From: Platanthera guangdongensis
Lineage: Eukaryota > Streptophyta > Magnoliopsida > Asparagales > Orchidaceae
NCBI GenBank assembly: GCA_039583875.1
Contig: CM077147.1
Coordinates: 107,678,124-107,742,123, forward strand
Direction: 5' to 3'
DNA length: 64,000 nucleotides
Both the position numbers and the translations under genes were made by a program. The notes beneath the pieces are model-generated. The model had not been told where the DNA came from, searched no databases, and saw only the letters and a program-made list of their open reading frames with translations. Shown here in pieces: positions 45,159 to 55,659 of the stretch; within the stretch, counting starts at the first letter, position 1; each line of letters starts with the position of its first letter.

Positions 45159-47243
45159 TGTTGGGTACATTGGTTAAATGTACCTGATTTGAAGAAGCCT
45201 CACCCAACTCAATGATATACATCATAATGTATTTGATGTATGTTGAGTTTACTTATGCAGGTTAAGTAATCACTGGACTGAATCAAAAAGTTTCTAAGTC
45301 CATGTGTCGACACCCAGAGGGAAAGTGTCGACACTTAAGAAGGCTTGTGTCGACACCCAGACAAGCAGTGTCGACACTTGGAGTCATTGTGTCGACACCT
45401 GGGATGCAGAGTCGACACCAGACAGAAAGTGTCGACACTTGGAGCTATGTCGACACTCAGTGAATAAAAGTGCAGACAGAAAGTGTCGACACAAGGAGCT
45501 GTGTCGACACCCAGTGAAGCTGAGTCTACACCAGATAGTGTCGATACTTGGAGCTGTGTCGACACTCAGCAAAACACTGCAGAAACTAAGTTAAAGTGTC
45601 GACACTAAGAACAATGTGTCGACACATAACAAGAAGAGTCAGCACTCGAAGAAAGTGTCGACACCAAGAACAAAGTGTCGACACTCATCAGAAGAGTCAA
45701 CATTTGAAGTAAGTGTCGACACCCAGAACAATGTGTCGACACTCAGCTAAAGACTCTACACTTGAAGTCAGTGTCGACACATGGAGCTGTGTCGACACTT
45801 AGCAAAGAACAGAATTATCAACAAAATATTCTAAGTACAAGTGTCGACACTAAGCGAATGTGTCGACATTCAGCTGAAGTCTCAACAGAAGAATCAAGTG
45901 TCGACACAAGTAGCTGTGTCGACACTCATCAAGTATCAACATAGAAGACTATGTGTCGACACCAAGAAGCAGTGTCGACACTTAACAGATTCAACACAAG
46001 AAGTTGTGTCGACACAAAGGTGATGTGTCGACACTTAGAAGAATACAGCTAAAGATAAAAGAACAAGTACTTGTGTCGACACTCAATTTCAGTGTTGACA
46101 CCTGAAGAAGAATCTATATCGAGACATACAAGAAGTTGTGTCGACACCTTGTAGACTTGTGTCGACACTTACACAACATGTGTCGACACTTGGACTATAA
46201 GTGTCGACACTTAAAGACAGAAAGTCTCCACACTTTCAGACAGTTAGAGATTTTCAAGAAATGACTGAATGACTTGACAGCTGCCGTTCCAGCCGGTCTA
46301 CAGCACCTGTCAGAGATGTCAGAAGACAGTTATGAACCGGACCAGCCGGTTACCATGAAGAAGGCCTATAAATAGGCACATACAGTTTACATAAATTGTT
46401 GATCACATTGTTGAAGAACAAGTTATTAAAGTGGTACACAGAGTATCAAATCAAGAAAATCTTGCAGTTCAAGTGCAGATCTAAGAAGTTGGAGAGAGAG
46501 GGCTCCATCCAAGAAATCAGCCGTTGGAACTAGGCTGAGAAGAAGGGTTCAGATCTAATCTGAATTCTAAGTGGCAGAGGTCAAGGAACAACTGCAGAAG
46601 GAGACAATCTTATTCAGTTCTACTCAAGAAGCTTTGAAGAAAGCTAAGTCAGATTGAATCCAGCTGAGTTCTTCCAAGAACTCATCAAGAAACTCTCAAC
46701 TTCCCTCTCTCGTTTTTGAGTTGTTGAGTTATTATTTCAATAATCATTTTTAACTTGTAGGATCCTTTGGATCTGAGTGAGTTGTAAGCCTATAATTATA
46801 AAGGCTGAGGGTAGGGCCTTTGGCCTGAGTGTAGGAGATTGTTATCTCTGAGTGTAGGCCTTGATTGGCTGAGTGTAGGCCTGGGTGGCTGAGTGTAGGC
46901 ATTTGTGGCTGAGTGTAGGCTTTGGGATAAAGCTGAGTTGTAAGGCTTTGGGCCTGAGGTGTAGGAACCAATTTGGGTTCTGAGACAGTGGAGAAGTTTG
47001 GCCGAATCTAGTACACTGCTAGATAGGCGAAGGGGGAAAGTGGATGTACCCATATATTGGGGAACCACTATAAAACACTGTGTCTACTGTGCTGTGCTGT
47101 GACTGTTGCTGTGTATGCTGTGTATTTGCTGTGATAGAATAGTTAGAAATCTGTGATATTAACTGTCTGCTGCCATTAAAGTTTAAGAAGGATTAGGTCA
47201 CCTATTCACCCCCCCTCTAGATGTTTAGGTACCATATCTTTCA
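45159..47243 (+). repeat. 3' LTR of the sirevirus
   Basis: 2,085 bp, partner of 33025-35109. Palindrome array 45303-46235; TATA box CCTATAAATAGG at 46365-46376; U5 block at about 47030-47074. Preceded by a second copy of the polypurine tract (about 45145-45158). Confidence 0.95.
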
Positions 47244-47430
47244 GATCTCGAGTACGATCATGGTCCTGGAAGGGATATCAATGACGCTGAAACCTTCTTC
47301 CCTTCCTTGAGTGAGATGAGAAATCTTTGTGAGGAGACCTCGGAGGCTGCTTGTGAGAAGGATCTTTCTCTGATATAAGCCTGGAGACGAAGCCTGTGTT
47401 GCTCTTTTCGCCTCGGATGTATGAGTTGCC

Positions 47431-48447
47431 TCAGGCAATCAACTCTTGGTACGTCCTTGGTGCTCGGACATTGGCTTCAAACTTGAGTGGCCTTTCATGA
47501 AGACCGTGGATAAGAGCCACTCGGTATATTTTTTGACCAACAATCTCGATGTCCACGATTTCTCTCTGGAATCGATCAACAAACTGAGACCAAGTCTCGT
47601 TCTCACGTTGCTTGATCTCAAAGAGGGCTTCTGGACCGCCCTTTCTCTTAGTTGAAGTAGAAAATCTGAGCAAGAATTCCCTTCGCAAATCAGCAAAGGA
47701 AGTGATGGACTGAGAGCGAAGACCATAAAACCAATCCCTCACTTGTCCATCAAAGGTTGTTACAAGGAGCTTGCATTTGGTAGCACTTGAAAGAGTCTTG
47801 AGAGCTACGGCTGATTCGAAAGCTTGAAGGTGCTTCGTTGGATCAGTCTCTCCAGTGTAGATTGGTAACCGTGGCTCTCTGAAATTAGATGGAGTAGGTT
47901 CATGACGAACATTCTCTGTAAATGGCGAAGGCTCTTCCTGCTCTCCTACAGCATAAGGATAAAAGGGAGCATAAGTTGCAGCTGCAAAAGGAGGAGGATA
48001 GAAAGGAAAAGCTATTGCAGGAGGAGCAAAGACAGGACCTGATGGGTAAGGATGACTTCCCTGAAAGTTGAGAAATCTTGCAGGACTTCCCCGGGCTGCT
48101 TCCCGGAAGAAGTTTTGACGAGCTGCAAACTCATCATCTTGAGGTCGCAAAGGGGCTGCAGGCCCTTGCAGAAAGTTTGTCGTATAAGGAGGAGGATAGA
48201 CCGATGGGCAAGCTGGAGCATAAGCCTGTTGATGCTCCAACGTTGGCGTTGGATTGACCGGAGCAGCTGAAGCAACTGGAGCTGTTGCAGGATGAGTGTC
48301 TAATCGTTGCGTGATCACAGCAAGCATTTGGTTGATTGCTTGGAACTGCTGAGCATTTTCACGGCGTGATTGCCCGAAGCCCTCCCAGAGAGGATCATCT
48401 CTGGGACTTGATTGAGCAAGGTTCTTGGCTGAACGATGATCTAACAT
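47431..48447 (-). pseudogene. Gag of the Tat-like gag-only element, 338 codons then broken
   Basis: ATG at 48447 lies 53 nt inside the 5' LTR. N-terminal Gln-rich helix (RRENAQQFQAINQMLAVITQ), a Pro/Tyr/Ala-rich stretch, then the capsid block: NFREPRLPIYTGETDPTKHL, KCKLLVTTFDGQVRDW, SFADLRREFLLRFSTSTK and WSQFVDRFQREIVD. A stop occurs at 47431-47433; the homologous text then continues in another frame toward the sirevirus insertion point (47248) and reappears at 33019-32565. FREPRLP, CKLL..TTFDG.VR and the GL-R motif match the gag at 20709. The product would be a capsid protein relying on enzymes from a related autonomous element. Confidence 0.85.
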
Positions 48448-48611
48448 AGCTAACTGTCGGTTTTCACCGTCTGTTCGGATCTGAAGGTCGCGTGTTAACT
48501 GTTGATGCGCGAAAACGGCACCACCTAGTTAACGGGTTGTTCGATCTCACAAGCTAGGTGAAGAAAGAGGGTTGCGAGGATAGCAGAGAGGTTTGATGAG
48601 AGCAGCCGGGA

Positions 48612-49242
48612 AGGTTGATGATCAGCGGAGAAGCTTGATGATCAGCGGAGAAGTTTGATGATCAGCGGAGGAGGTTGATGATCAGCGGAGAAGCTTGATG
48701 ATCAGCGGAGGAGGTTGATGATCAGCGGAGAAGCTTGATGATCAGCGGAGAAGCTTGATGATCAGCGGAGGAGGTTGATAATCAGCAGAGAAGGTTGATG
48801 ATCAGCGGAGAAGCTTGATGATCAGCGGAGAAGGTTGATGATCAGCAGAGAAGGTTGATGATCAGCGGAGAAGCTTAATGATCAGCGGAGAAGGTTGATA
48901 ATCAGCGGAGAAGGTTGATGATCGGCGGAGAAGTTTGATGATCAACGGAGAAGCTTGATGATCAGCAGAGAAGGTTGATGATCAGCGGAGAAGCTTGATG
49001 ATCAGCGGAGAAGGTTGATGATCAGCGGAAAAGCTTGATGATCAGCGGAGAAGCTTGATGATCAGCAGAGAAGGTTGATGATCAGCGGAGAAGCTTGATG
49101 ATCAGCGGAGGAGGTTGATGATCAGCGGAGAAGCTTGATGATCAGCGGAGAAGCTTGATGATCAGCGGAGAAGCTTGATGATCAGCGGAGAAGCTTGATG
49201 ATCAGCGGAGAAGCTTGATAATCAGCGGAGGAGGTTGATCAG
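48612..49242. repeat. 20-bp VNTR, about 31 copies
   Basis: Same TTGATGATCAGCGGAGAAGC unit as 28160-28650, with about seven more copies. Confidence 0.93.
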
Positions 49243-49762
49243 GAACTGTCGAGCAGACGGTTACTTTGACGATTGAGCTCTGATGGTTGAGACCAAGAGA
49301 AGAGAAGAACAGAGGGGGCCGCTAACAGCGGCAACAACAAACTTCGCCCGATGCGGCTTAAATATCACTCTTGCGACGGGCTTCTCCTTTAATCAATAAA
49401 CAAGATTACAGTTTGATAATGCACCTTTACATGAGAAAGCAATAAAGGGTACAAAGGGGGAAGCTGGAGGCTAAGGAAGAAGTTGCCAGACGTTAAGGAA
49501 AAGAGGCTGCTAGCAGGCCGCACGGCTTGATGGCAAGCTGTGGAGGACTGGAAAACTGAGACCGCAGGCCTTGATGATCAACTGTGGAGGACTGAAAAAC
49601 TGAGTCTGCAAGCCTTGATGATCAACTGTGGAGTACTGGAAAACTGAGTCCGCAGGCTTTGCTGGCAGCGGCAGTTTTCCTCCCACTCTCTCCTCCCCGC
49701 AAATGAGAGGTATAAGGGGCTATTTATAGGCCCGGGGAAGATCTTCTAGAAGCGGGGCCCAG

Positions 49763-49770
49763 TGACGTCA
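49763..49770. promoter_or_regulatory. TGACGTCA palindrome in LTR U3
   Basis: A perfect bZIP (CRE/as-1 core) sequence about 35 bp upstream of the minus-strand TATA box in the direction of U3. The partner LTR has TGACATCA at 29172-29179. Binding is inferred only from the word. Confidence 0.5.
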
Positions 49771-49814
49771 TCATGGAGACTTGTGCGGAGTCGGCGAGCA
49801 AGCTGCCCGGCTGG

Positions 49815-50280
49815 GCGGACTGGGAGAAGGCAGGAGGCCGCCCCTGGTGGGAGGCTTGAGGAGCAGGAGGCCGCCCCTAGTGGGCGGCCTGGGAGAAGGC
49901 TAGAGGCCGCCCCTGGTGGGCGGCCTGAGGCAGCAGGCCGCCCCTGGGGGGCGACCTGAGGCAGGAGGCCGCCCCTGGTGGGCGGCCTGAGGCAGGAGGC
50001 CGCCCCTGGTGGGCGGCCTGAGGCTGGAGGCCGCCCCTGGTGGGCGGCCTGCGGCTAGAGGCTGCCACTGGTGGGCGGCCTGAGGCTGGAGGCCGCCCCT
50101 GGTGGGCGGCCTGAGGCTGGAGGCCGCCCCTGGTGGGCGGACTGAGCAGGAGACCGCCCCTGGTGGGCGGCCTAAGGCTGGAGGCCGCCCCTGATGGGCG
50201 GCCTGAGGCTGGAGGCCGCCCCTGATGGGCGGCCTGAGGCTGGAGGCCGCCCCGGGTAGGCGGCCTGAGGCAGCAGGCCC
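49815..50280. repeat. GC-rich hairpin VNTR, about 14-15 units
   Basis: Same 31-bp unit as 29215-29790 with GGCCGCCC and GGGCGGCC arms; fewer copies than in the partner. Confidence 0.9.
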
Positions 50281-50676
50281 CCCTATAGGGGAGATGGAAT
50301 TTGTCTCTTCTGGCGAGCCGGAGAGTGAGTCCGCCGAGCTCGCGACGGTTGAGTTGGTCTAGGGTTGACGCCGGCTGGGCGACCTGGCGGACTGAAGGAA
50401 TAGATCGAACAGATCGCCCCCTGTTGCTTTAGATTGCCTCCTGCAAGGAAAAATGCTGCGCGGTTAGCAGGCCTAACTGTGCGCCCTGCGAGGGTGAGCT
50501 ATGGGAACAGCCCGCCGTCCCGCAGGGCACGCGGTAGCTATGCGACCTGGGCGGACAGAGAAATCTGTCCGCCTACACTTGGACTTGACGCGAACTCCAA
50601 GGATAACCTGGAGCAGGCCGCGACTAGCGAGCTGGCTACCTTGGGAAGGATCGCCGATTTTTGTGTTAACAATCTT

Positions 50677-50921
50677 GTCAGGCATGCTGAAATGATATTA
50701 GAAGGCTTCAATGAAATATAAAATTTGACTTTATCAATGAGGCAACAAAATCAAATTGTATTGCAAATACCTATTCCATTTGTAAATACCATCCCTTACA
50801 TAAGTAATTTGATGAAGCTCAATGCAAAGACGGTATATATCATAAATAATCTTATATATGCAGAACGAAAATTGACAAAATAGTGAAAAGCTGCAACCAT
50901 GACAACAGAAACAATACCAAC
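50677..50921 (-). other. Intron 1 sequence next to the exon 1 donor
   Basis: 245 bp of AT-rich host intron between the TSD ATCTT (50672-50676) and the splice donor GTTGGTATTG. Confidence 0.7.
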
Positions 50922-52086
50922 CTCTAAACAATTTGTTTCTCGACCGGTATGGCATCTTTCCTACCTCTAGCAATTCTGAAACCCCTTCAATGCCGATAAT
51001 TGCATAATTGAACTCTTCTTTGATATCTCCCAAGGCTTCCACAACATCCCTGGTGCCATCCGAAGACAACAAACTTCCATCACTTGTCCCGCTCCTCTCA
51101 CTCACCAAAGAACTTCCCTCTTGACAAGTCACCCATTTCCTTTTAGAGCTCGACTCTTGCTCTCCACTGCTACCAACTACACTCGCCCCAGAACTTCTCC
51201 CTTTCTCGGCGGAGCTAACCTTATTGCCCTTCTCTCCAGAACTGGACTTGTTCTCTTTCTCTAGTTCTTCGATCTCCTTTTCATGCATATTCTTGGAGCT
51301 ACCTATTCCAGAATCCTTTGTTTTGGGATCTTCGGCCACCGTCTTGTCCTTGTTCAGTCTCCTAAGGGGTTCCCCTTCTATTTCCGTCTCCTCCAGATCA
51401 GGGATGCCTTCCCGGGCTCTCACCTCGCTTGAATTCGGACTGCTCCCCATTGACGCCCTTCCGAACTGGTCGGGAGAGTACCCGGGTAGAAATTGATCAT
51501 AGGAATAAAAGGGATTGAAGAAGTCCCAGGAGAAGCCATTGGAAGACGGTGGAGGAGGAGGGGAAGAAGCCCTGGGCTGCACAGGAGGGCTCACCGCCCT
51601 TCCATAGTAGTAATTAGGGTCATTAACGTAACCACCGGACGGATCACCGTAATAAACCATATTCGGAAGTCCCGTTGATCTCATGTAGTGGTATTTAGGG
51701 CTCGGGTCAGGCGACTGGTCTCCTTCATTTCCACCCCCAGCTTCCGCATCCACCTCGGAGTCTGAGGATAAATGCAGGTGGGAACCCTCCTCGGAGAGCG
51801 AGTGCGATAACGGCGTCGCCGATGACTCCCCGCTGCCGTCGGCGTCCAAGTTCTTTCTCTCTGCGGGCAGTGTGACCACATGCATCGCCGGCGCCGGCGC
51901 CGGAGGGACCACCTCTCGGGCGTAGCGGAGAAGCGCGTCGCCAACGATGGCAAGGCCGCGGAAGTAGGATACATGCGCCGCTGCAAGAGCGTAACGATGA
52001 TCGACCGCCTCGCGGATCAGAGCCTTACGGCTGCGGCAGAGGAGAATGAGGCTCGTCTTATTATGCCTGGAAGGCCAACACCCCAT
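50922..52086 (-). CDS. DUF630/DUF632 (NRG2/REL2-type) protein gene, coding exon 1
   Basis: 388 codons plus one base, minus strand, from ATG at 52086 to a donor at 50921/50922. MGCWPSRH gives Gly2 and Cys3, the myristoylation/palmitoylation start of DUF630 proteins. Residues 1-60 match the DUF630 pattern (CRSRKALIREAVDHRYALAAAHVSYF). A serine/acid-rich part, a PPVQPRASSPPPPPSS proline stretch (about 165-180) and an E/K/S-rich linker follow. The last 40 residues start DUF632 (DIKEEFNYAIIGIEGVSELL, EVGKMPYRSRNKLFR). The frame read beyond the donor gives WYCFCCHGCSF, unlike the family, which supports splicing there. Exon 2 is at 9570-9778. Family members are implicated in plasma-membrane-associated or nuclear signalling (nitrate response, leaf rolling); which applies here is unknown. 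The exon is intact and its codons look constrained, unlike all surrounding sequence. Confidence 0.9.
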
Positions 52087-53332
52087 CTTTCCCTAATCTT
52101 CTCGATCGCTCAATTCATCGCGCCCCCTCGTTGTGATGGATCTCGTAGGTTCCCAACGAGTTGATGTGAAATGATCTTGCCTATAACGCGCCCTCCAGAA
52201 CGAAACGGGAGGAAGAAAGAGGAATTTCGGTGCAGCTTTTTACCAAACTGCTCTGATGTTGAACGCGCATGCGCTCAGTCAACGAAAGCAGCCTGCGGGC
52301 CAGCAGGGGGCGTGCGGGCTGACTTTGAATGTTGCCATCAAATCTAGTGACGCGGCTAAGGGTAAGGTTCTCTCAAGAAAGAATGTTAGTAGTCTTCTCG
52401 TCGTTAAATTAATTCTGTTTGACGTCCGATTAAAGTGTTTACTTGCTTTTTTAAAAAAAAATCTCGCATTTATGACACGATCCAAACTAATCTCAAGCAG
52501 AAAACACAGAAATTGGATCGTAATATTGATGGAATGATTACAAGATAACTGATCTCACCTAAGTGCACCGGCCCTGAACAGCTCGATCTTCCGGCGAGGG
52601 GAGACTCTCCTGATTCAGCCGCATAAAACCACAAGAACACACAATACATTCCACATGAACATAACATAAACTTAAGTCCACTATTTATAGAAGATATAGT
52701 TGGGTAAATTACATAAATGCCCCTAATATAAAATAAGGACACATCACTTTATTGTTGCTGGTTAGATCTGTCATCCAACCGCGAGCCGGCTACTCGCTCC
52801 CAAAGCTAGGAACTCTACCCGTACGGAAAAAGATTTCCTCCTATTGGGGTTTTAAATGGAGGTTCATTTCATTTTATTTCCATTTTATGATGTGGATTCA
52901 TTCTCATTTGATTTGTTGTTTCAAAATAATTTTGATTAAAAAAATATATTAAATGATGGGATTAGTGAACACATCGGATCAGCTAGAATTAGATCTGCGT
53001 CGTGAAATGAATATTATCTATTCACTTCAAATGGAGAGGATTCTACTTCGCACGGGATGGACTCTGGCTAACTTTTTTTCATTAATTTTGAGAATCGTTA
53101 AATGTATCTTATTTTTGGCTAGTCGTAAATGTTAGTGCAATAATTGTCATCTAACTTTCCACGCTCAACAATCGTTTGGGCAGTTTATCAAAAAGATCAA
53201 ATACTGCAATTGACTAGTTACTAACCTTGCAAAGTCTTGGCGAGCAGAGAAGAAAACATAGGAAGAGAGAGCTATTGGCAGGTGTGAACACCAGATTAAC
53301 CCGCCGCGGGGAATACCACTTGCGGCTAGCAA
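52087..53332 (-). other. Upstream region of the DUF630/DUF632 gene
   Basis: Probably holds the 5' untranslated region (52087 to about 52260, GC-richer) and promoter of the host gene. I see no clear TATA box in the expected direction. The part 52470-52745, with TATTTATAG at about 52681, may be an old element, but I cannot identify ends. No coding region. Confidence 0.45.
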
Positions 53333-53837
53333 TGTTATTGCTCCAGGAAAAATGAATATCAATGGGTTCTGGCGAGTACAAGAGAGAATGGTGAGAAAGA
53401 GAGCAATCGAAAGACGAGCTCAGTGACCGCACCTACAACATAATAGATTCTGGCATAAGATCTCTCTCCTTTTCGAACACCTCTGGCCCCTTATTAATAC
53501 TTGAGGGTTAGTTGTCTCAGTGGTTGAACACATTTAATGCAGCATTAAATGCGCAGCCAGCCGAGGTACATGAAGAGTCGGGTGGCGGGAGGTGAAAAAG
53601 GAGACTGTGCGTGCTACTGCTGAAAAGAAGTGTCAGTGTGGGCCCTTCGTGTGTGCCCATTGCGGCTTCTCTACCGATCTGTTAAAGAGGCCTTCGAGGA
53701 AACTCGTAAGCACTGTCTAGCTTTGATGTGTGTGAGGCTTCTTAGAGGGTGTCTGTGAGTACCTTAGAGTACCCTCCAAGGTACTTTGCGGACGACGATG
53801 TCTGATATTATCCCCCGTTATAAGATTTTGGATAACA
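53333..53837 (-). repeat. LTR of a Tat-like remnant, about 505 bp
   Basis: Plus-strand ends TGTTATTGCTCC and TTGGATAACA, giving matching 6-bp termini (TGTTAT/ATAACA). A minus-strand TATA-like TATTAATAAGG is at about 53490-53500. The right end abuts a polypurine tract of the same type as at 25582 and 30171. The left end rests only on the TG and the inverted terminus. Confidence 0.5.
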
Positions 53838-54530
53838 TAATTCACGCACTTTTTTGAGTTTGTGCAAGCTCCAAAAAAGTACACTACTAATTGCAAAGAC
53901 TACGACCATATTGTGGGTTGTGATCCTCCATGGAAGGAGACGACGCAAATATTTACCCGTGGTGTACTTGAGAAGGTGACCGCTTGCAAGATGCTGGAGA
54001 AAGCAGAAGCGGGAAGGCGAGAAGAAGAGGTCGTGATGAATAAGGCCCAGCACTAGATGACGCAGCTCGAGAAAGAGGTTGCGCACACTCCCGCGGGAAA
54101 GAGAAGACCAGAACAATACTTGAGAGGAAGTCGCTACTGAAGCAGGTGTGGTAGGCGGAGTCCCCTGCGGCTCATGAGATGGCGAAAAGTTATCGGAAGC
54201 TCTGGATGACTTCTTCCCAAGATTGGGCATTGTAGAAGGGTTGGACTAGATGGGCAACTTTGTGGCAGAGTTGGTGGGCAACCGCGAAGGTGTGTCTGCA
54301 CGCACGTAGAAGACCCATGTGCAGTTTACTGTACCCTCCTAGCATGAGTCAAGCATCATTCTGCCTCTTATGGTGGCTATATTGGAACAGCGGCTACAGG
54401 CCCATGCACAACTGCAGACCATGCCCCAACGAGGAGAGTCCTTGAGGAGAGTGTACCTCAATTAGACAGACATTGAGTTTGCTATGTGCTCGATATTTGG
54501 CCTCGTGTGGGTAGCCATTACCACTGAACG
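53838..54530 (-). mobile_element. Internal 3' remnant of the Tat-like element with polypurine tract
   Basis: Minus strand AAAAAAGTGCGTGAATTA at 53838-53855 next to the LTR. The rest has no recognisable pol or gag; a short plus-strand frame at 53960-54056 (EKVTACKMLEKAEAGRREEE) is charged but unassigned. Cut at 54531 by the next LTR. Confidence 0.5.
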
Positions 54531-55659
54531 TGTAACGCCCCGAAAATTGTGCGCGAGTCGGTCGCGAAAAAAAAGGGTTTTTGGTGTCTGTATAGGGGTA
54601 CACGGCCTAGGACACGGGCGTGTCCAAGGTCGTGTCTGGCTGGTGATTTTTTGGTCGTTTTCATCCCGAGAAGGACACGGCCAGAAACACGGCCGGATGA
54701 CACGGGCGTGTCATCCGACACGGGCGTGTGCCGACCCGTGTCCCTACCCATGTGTAGTTGGGTCGTGTCTGTTGCCGTGGTGGTTATGCGTGATACGCCC
54801 ACGAACATGGGCGTGTCGAGGAACCTGACACGGGCGTGTTAGGTGAGATACGGGCGTGTCTTGGCCCGTGTGTCGTTTCTCAGTTCGACGATCGTACCTG
54901 GATCGAGGCACACGACCTGGGACACGGCCGTGTGTCAAGCCGTGTTCGGCCCAGGTCTAGAGAATTTTTTGCAGATCTGAGCCGTCTGTTTTCTTTAATT
55001 AAGATCTGACGGCCCAGATGAGATCCTGCTCAGTTAAGGCCGGGAATAGGAGGTTAATTCATCATTTTCTCTCCAAAGCTTTCTCCTTCCAAGGTGAGAG
55101 AGAAGAGGAAGAAGAAGGAGGTTTCTGGCCGCCGGCGGAGCACCGGAGCACCGTTTCGAAATCGGAGAGCGGATCCGTGGAGGGAAGGTCGTTGCGAAGA
55201 GTTCTGTCCGCGTAGTTTTCCCATGGCGCCAAAACGGACTACAAGGGTAACGATTCTCAACTTGAGCATGTGAAGCTCTTTCTTTTGCATAGGGAACCCC
55301 GCTCCCACGAGTGTGCGGTGAGTGTGTGGTGCTCCTTGGGGTTGATGTGAATAGTCCCCCTTATGTTGCATATAGAGCCCGGAATCGTAAGTACGGGCAT
55401 AGACATTGTGTGTGAAGCCTACTCGGACGTGTTTTGTTTGGATCGGTGATGTTGTATTTGATATGATTTGCCGGAGAAGACTCCGTGCTTTGGGTTTTTC
55501 GAGTTTCTACGCGGTAGATTGCAGCAGGGATCCTTGGAGGTTAGCTTCAAGGCGCACCCGGAAAATTGAGCGGATACGTGTTCTGCTAACTTGGCGGTCT
55601 GGGAACCGGCCTTGATCATAACTGGGTTATGAGATTGTTTTGGAAAAATTTGGGATCCG

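Larger units (their letters stand above)
43587..45754 (+). repeat. Tandem duplication, unit 1,084 bp (ORF3 end to mid-LTR)
   Basis: The segment starting TCTACTGCAGTGG at 43587 starts again at 44671; LTR starts are 44075 and 45159, the same 1,084-bp offset. The first copy of the LTR breaks off in the palindrome array at 44671, where CTCTAC of the array meets TTCTAC of ORF3. The first partial LTR therefore spans 44075-44670. Differences between copies are few. The fused ORF at 44629-44841 joins array sequence to the last 57 or so codons of ORF3 and is probably not functional. Confidence 0.92.
33025..47243 (+). mobile_element. Sirevirus (Ty1/copia) with third ORF, about 14.2 kb
   Basis: LTRs 33025-35109 and 45159-47243, both 2,085 bp, with TSD GATCT (33020-33024 and 47244-47248). 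I counted about 44 differences between them (about 2%). In order: primer binding site, gag, pol (in gag frame, with three stops and one frameshift), a promoter-like palindrome array, a 936-codon ORF3, polypurine tract, and a 1,084-bp tandem duplication that adds a partial LTR before the full one. Two CCHC knuckles in gag, a large ORF after pol, palindromic LTRs and GGGGGAG repeats fit the sirevirus group. It sits inside the gag of the Tat-like element, in opposite orientation. Confidence 0.95.
28050..50671 (-). mobile_element. Gag-only Tat-like element, interrupted by a sirevirus
   Basis: LTRs 28050-30170 (2,121 bp) and 48500-50671 (2,172 bp) are flanked by ATCTT (28045-28049 and 50672-50676). 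The element reads on the minus strand. Without the nested sirevirus (33025-47243 plus its duplication) the internal region is only about 4.1 kb. It contains gag near the 5' LTR, no protease, RT or integrase, and an 85-bp satellite near the 3' LTR. It is non-autonomous. It must be older than the sirevirus that split its gag. Insertion placed it about 250 bp from the exon 1 splice donor. Confidence 0.92.
48500..50671 (-). repeat. 5' LTR of the gag-only element
   Basis: 2,172 bp. Minus-strand start TGTTAACACAAAAATCGG, end CGCGCATCAACA. TATA on the minus strand at about 49719-49731 (GGCCTATAAATAGCCC). Confidence 0.92.
9779..50921 (-). other. Intron 1 of the DUF630/DUF632 gene, about 41.1 kb
   Basis: Donor GTTGGTATTG (50921 downward) and acceptor TTGCAG (9779-9780) fit plant splice sites, and the joined phases match (1 into 1). 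The intron contains at least five LTR elements or fragments, one nested in another. Non-element remnants are 9779-12031, 17737-19800 (in part), 27284-28044 and 50677-50921. I saw no further DUF630/632 coding blocks inside. That the two exons belong to one working transcript is inferred from frame, order, strand and family match; transcript data are not available here. Confidence 0.75.

Noticed and set aside
50734..50921. Extending the DUF630 exon to the ORF stop at 50734
   Set aside because: The sequence past 50922 leaves the family pattern and turns Cys/Phe-rich, and a good donor lies exactly where the family text ends.
52256..52290. TGTTGAACGCGC as an LTR start beside the gene
   Set aside because: Only the first dozen bases resemble the Tat-like LTR terminus; the following sequence does not align.
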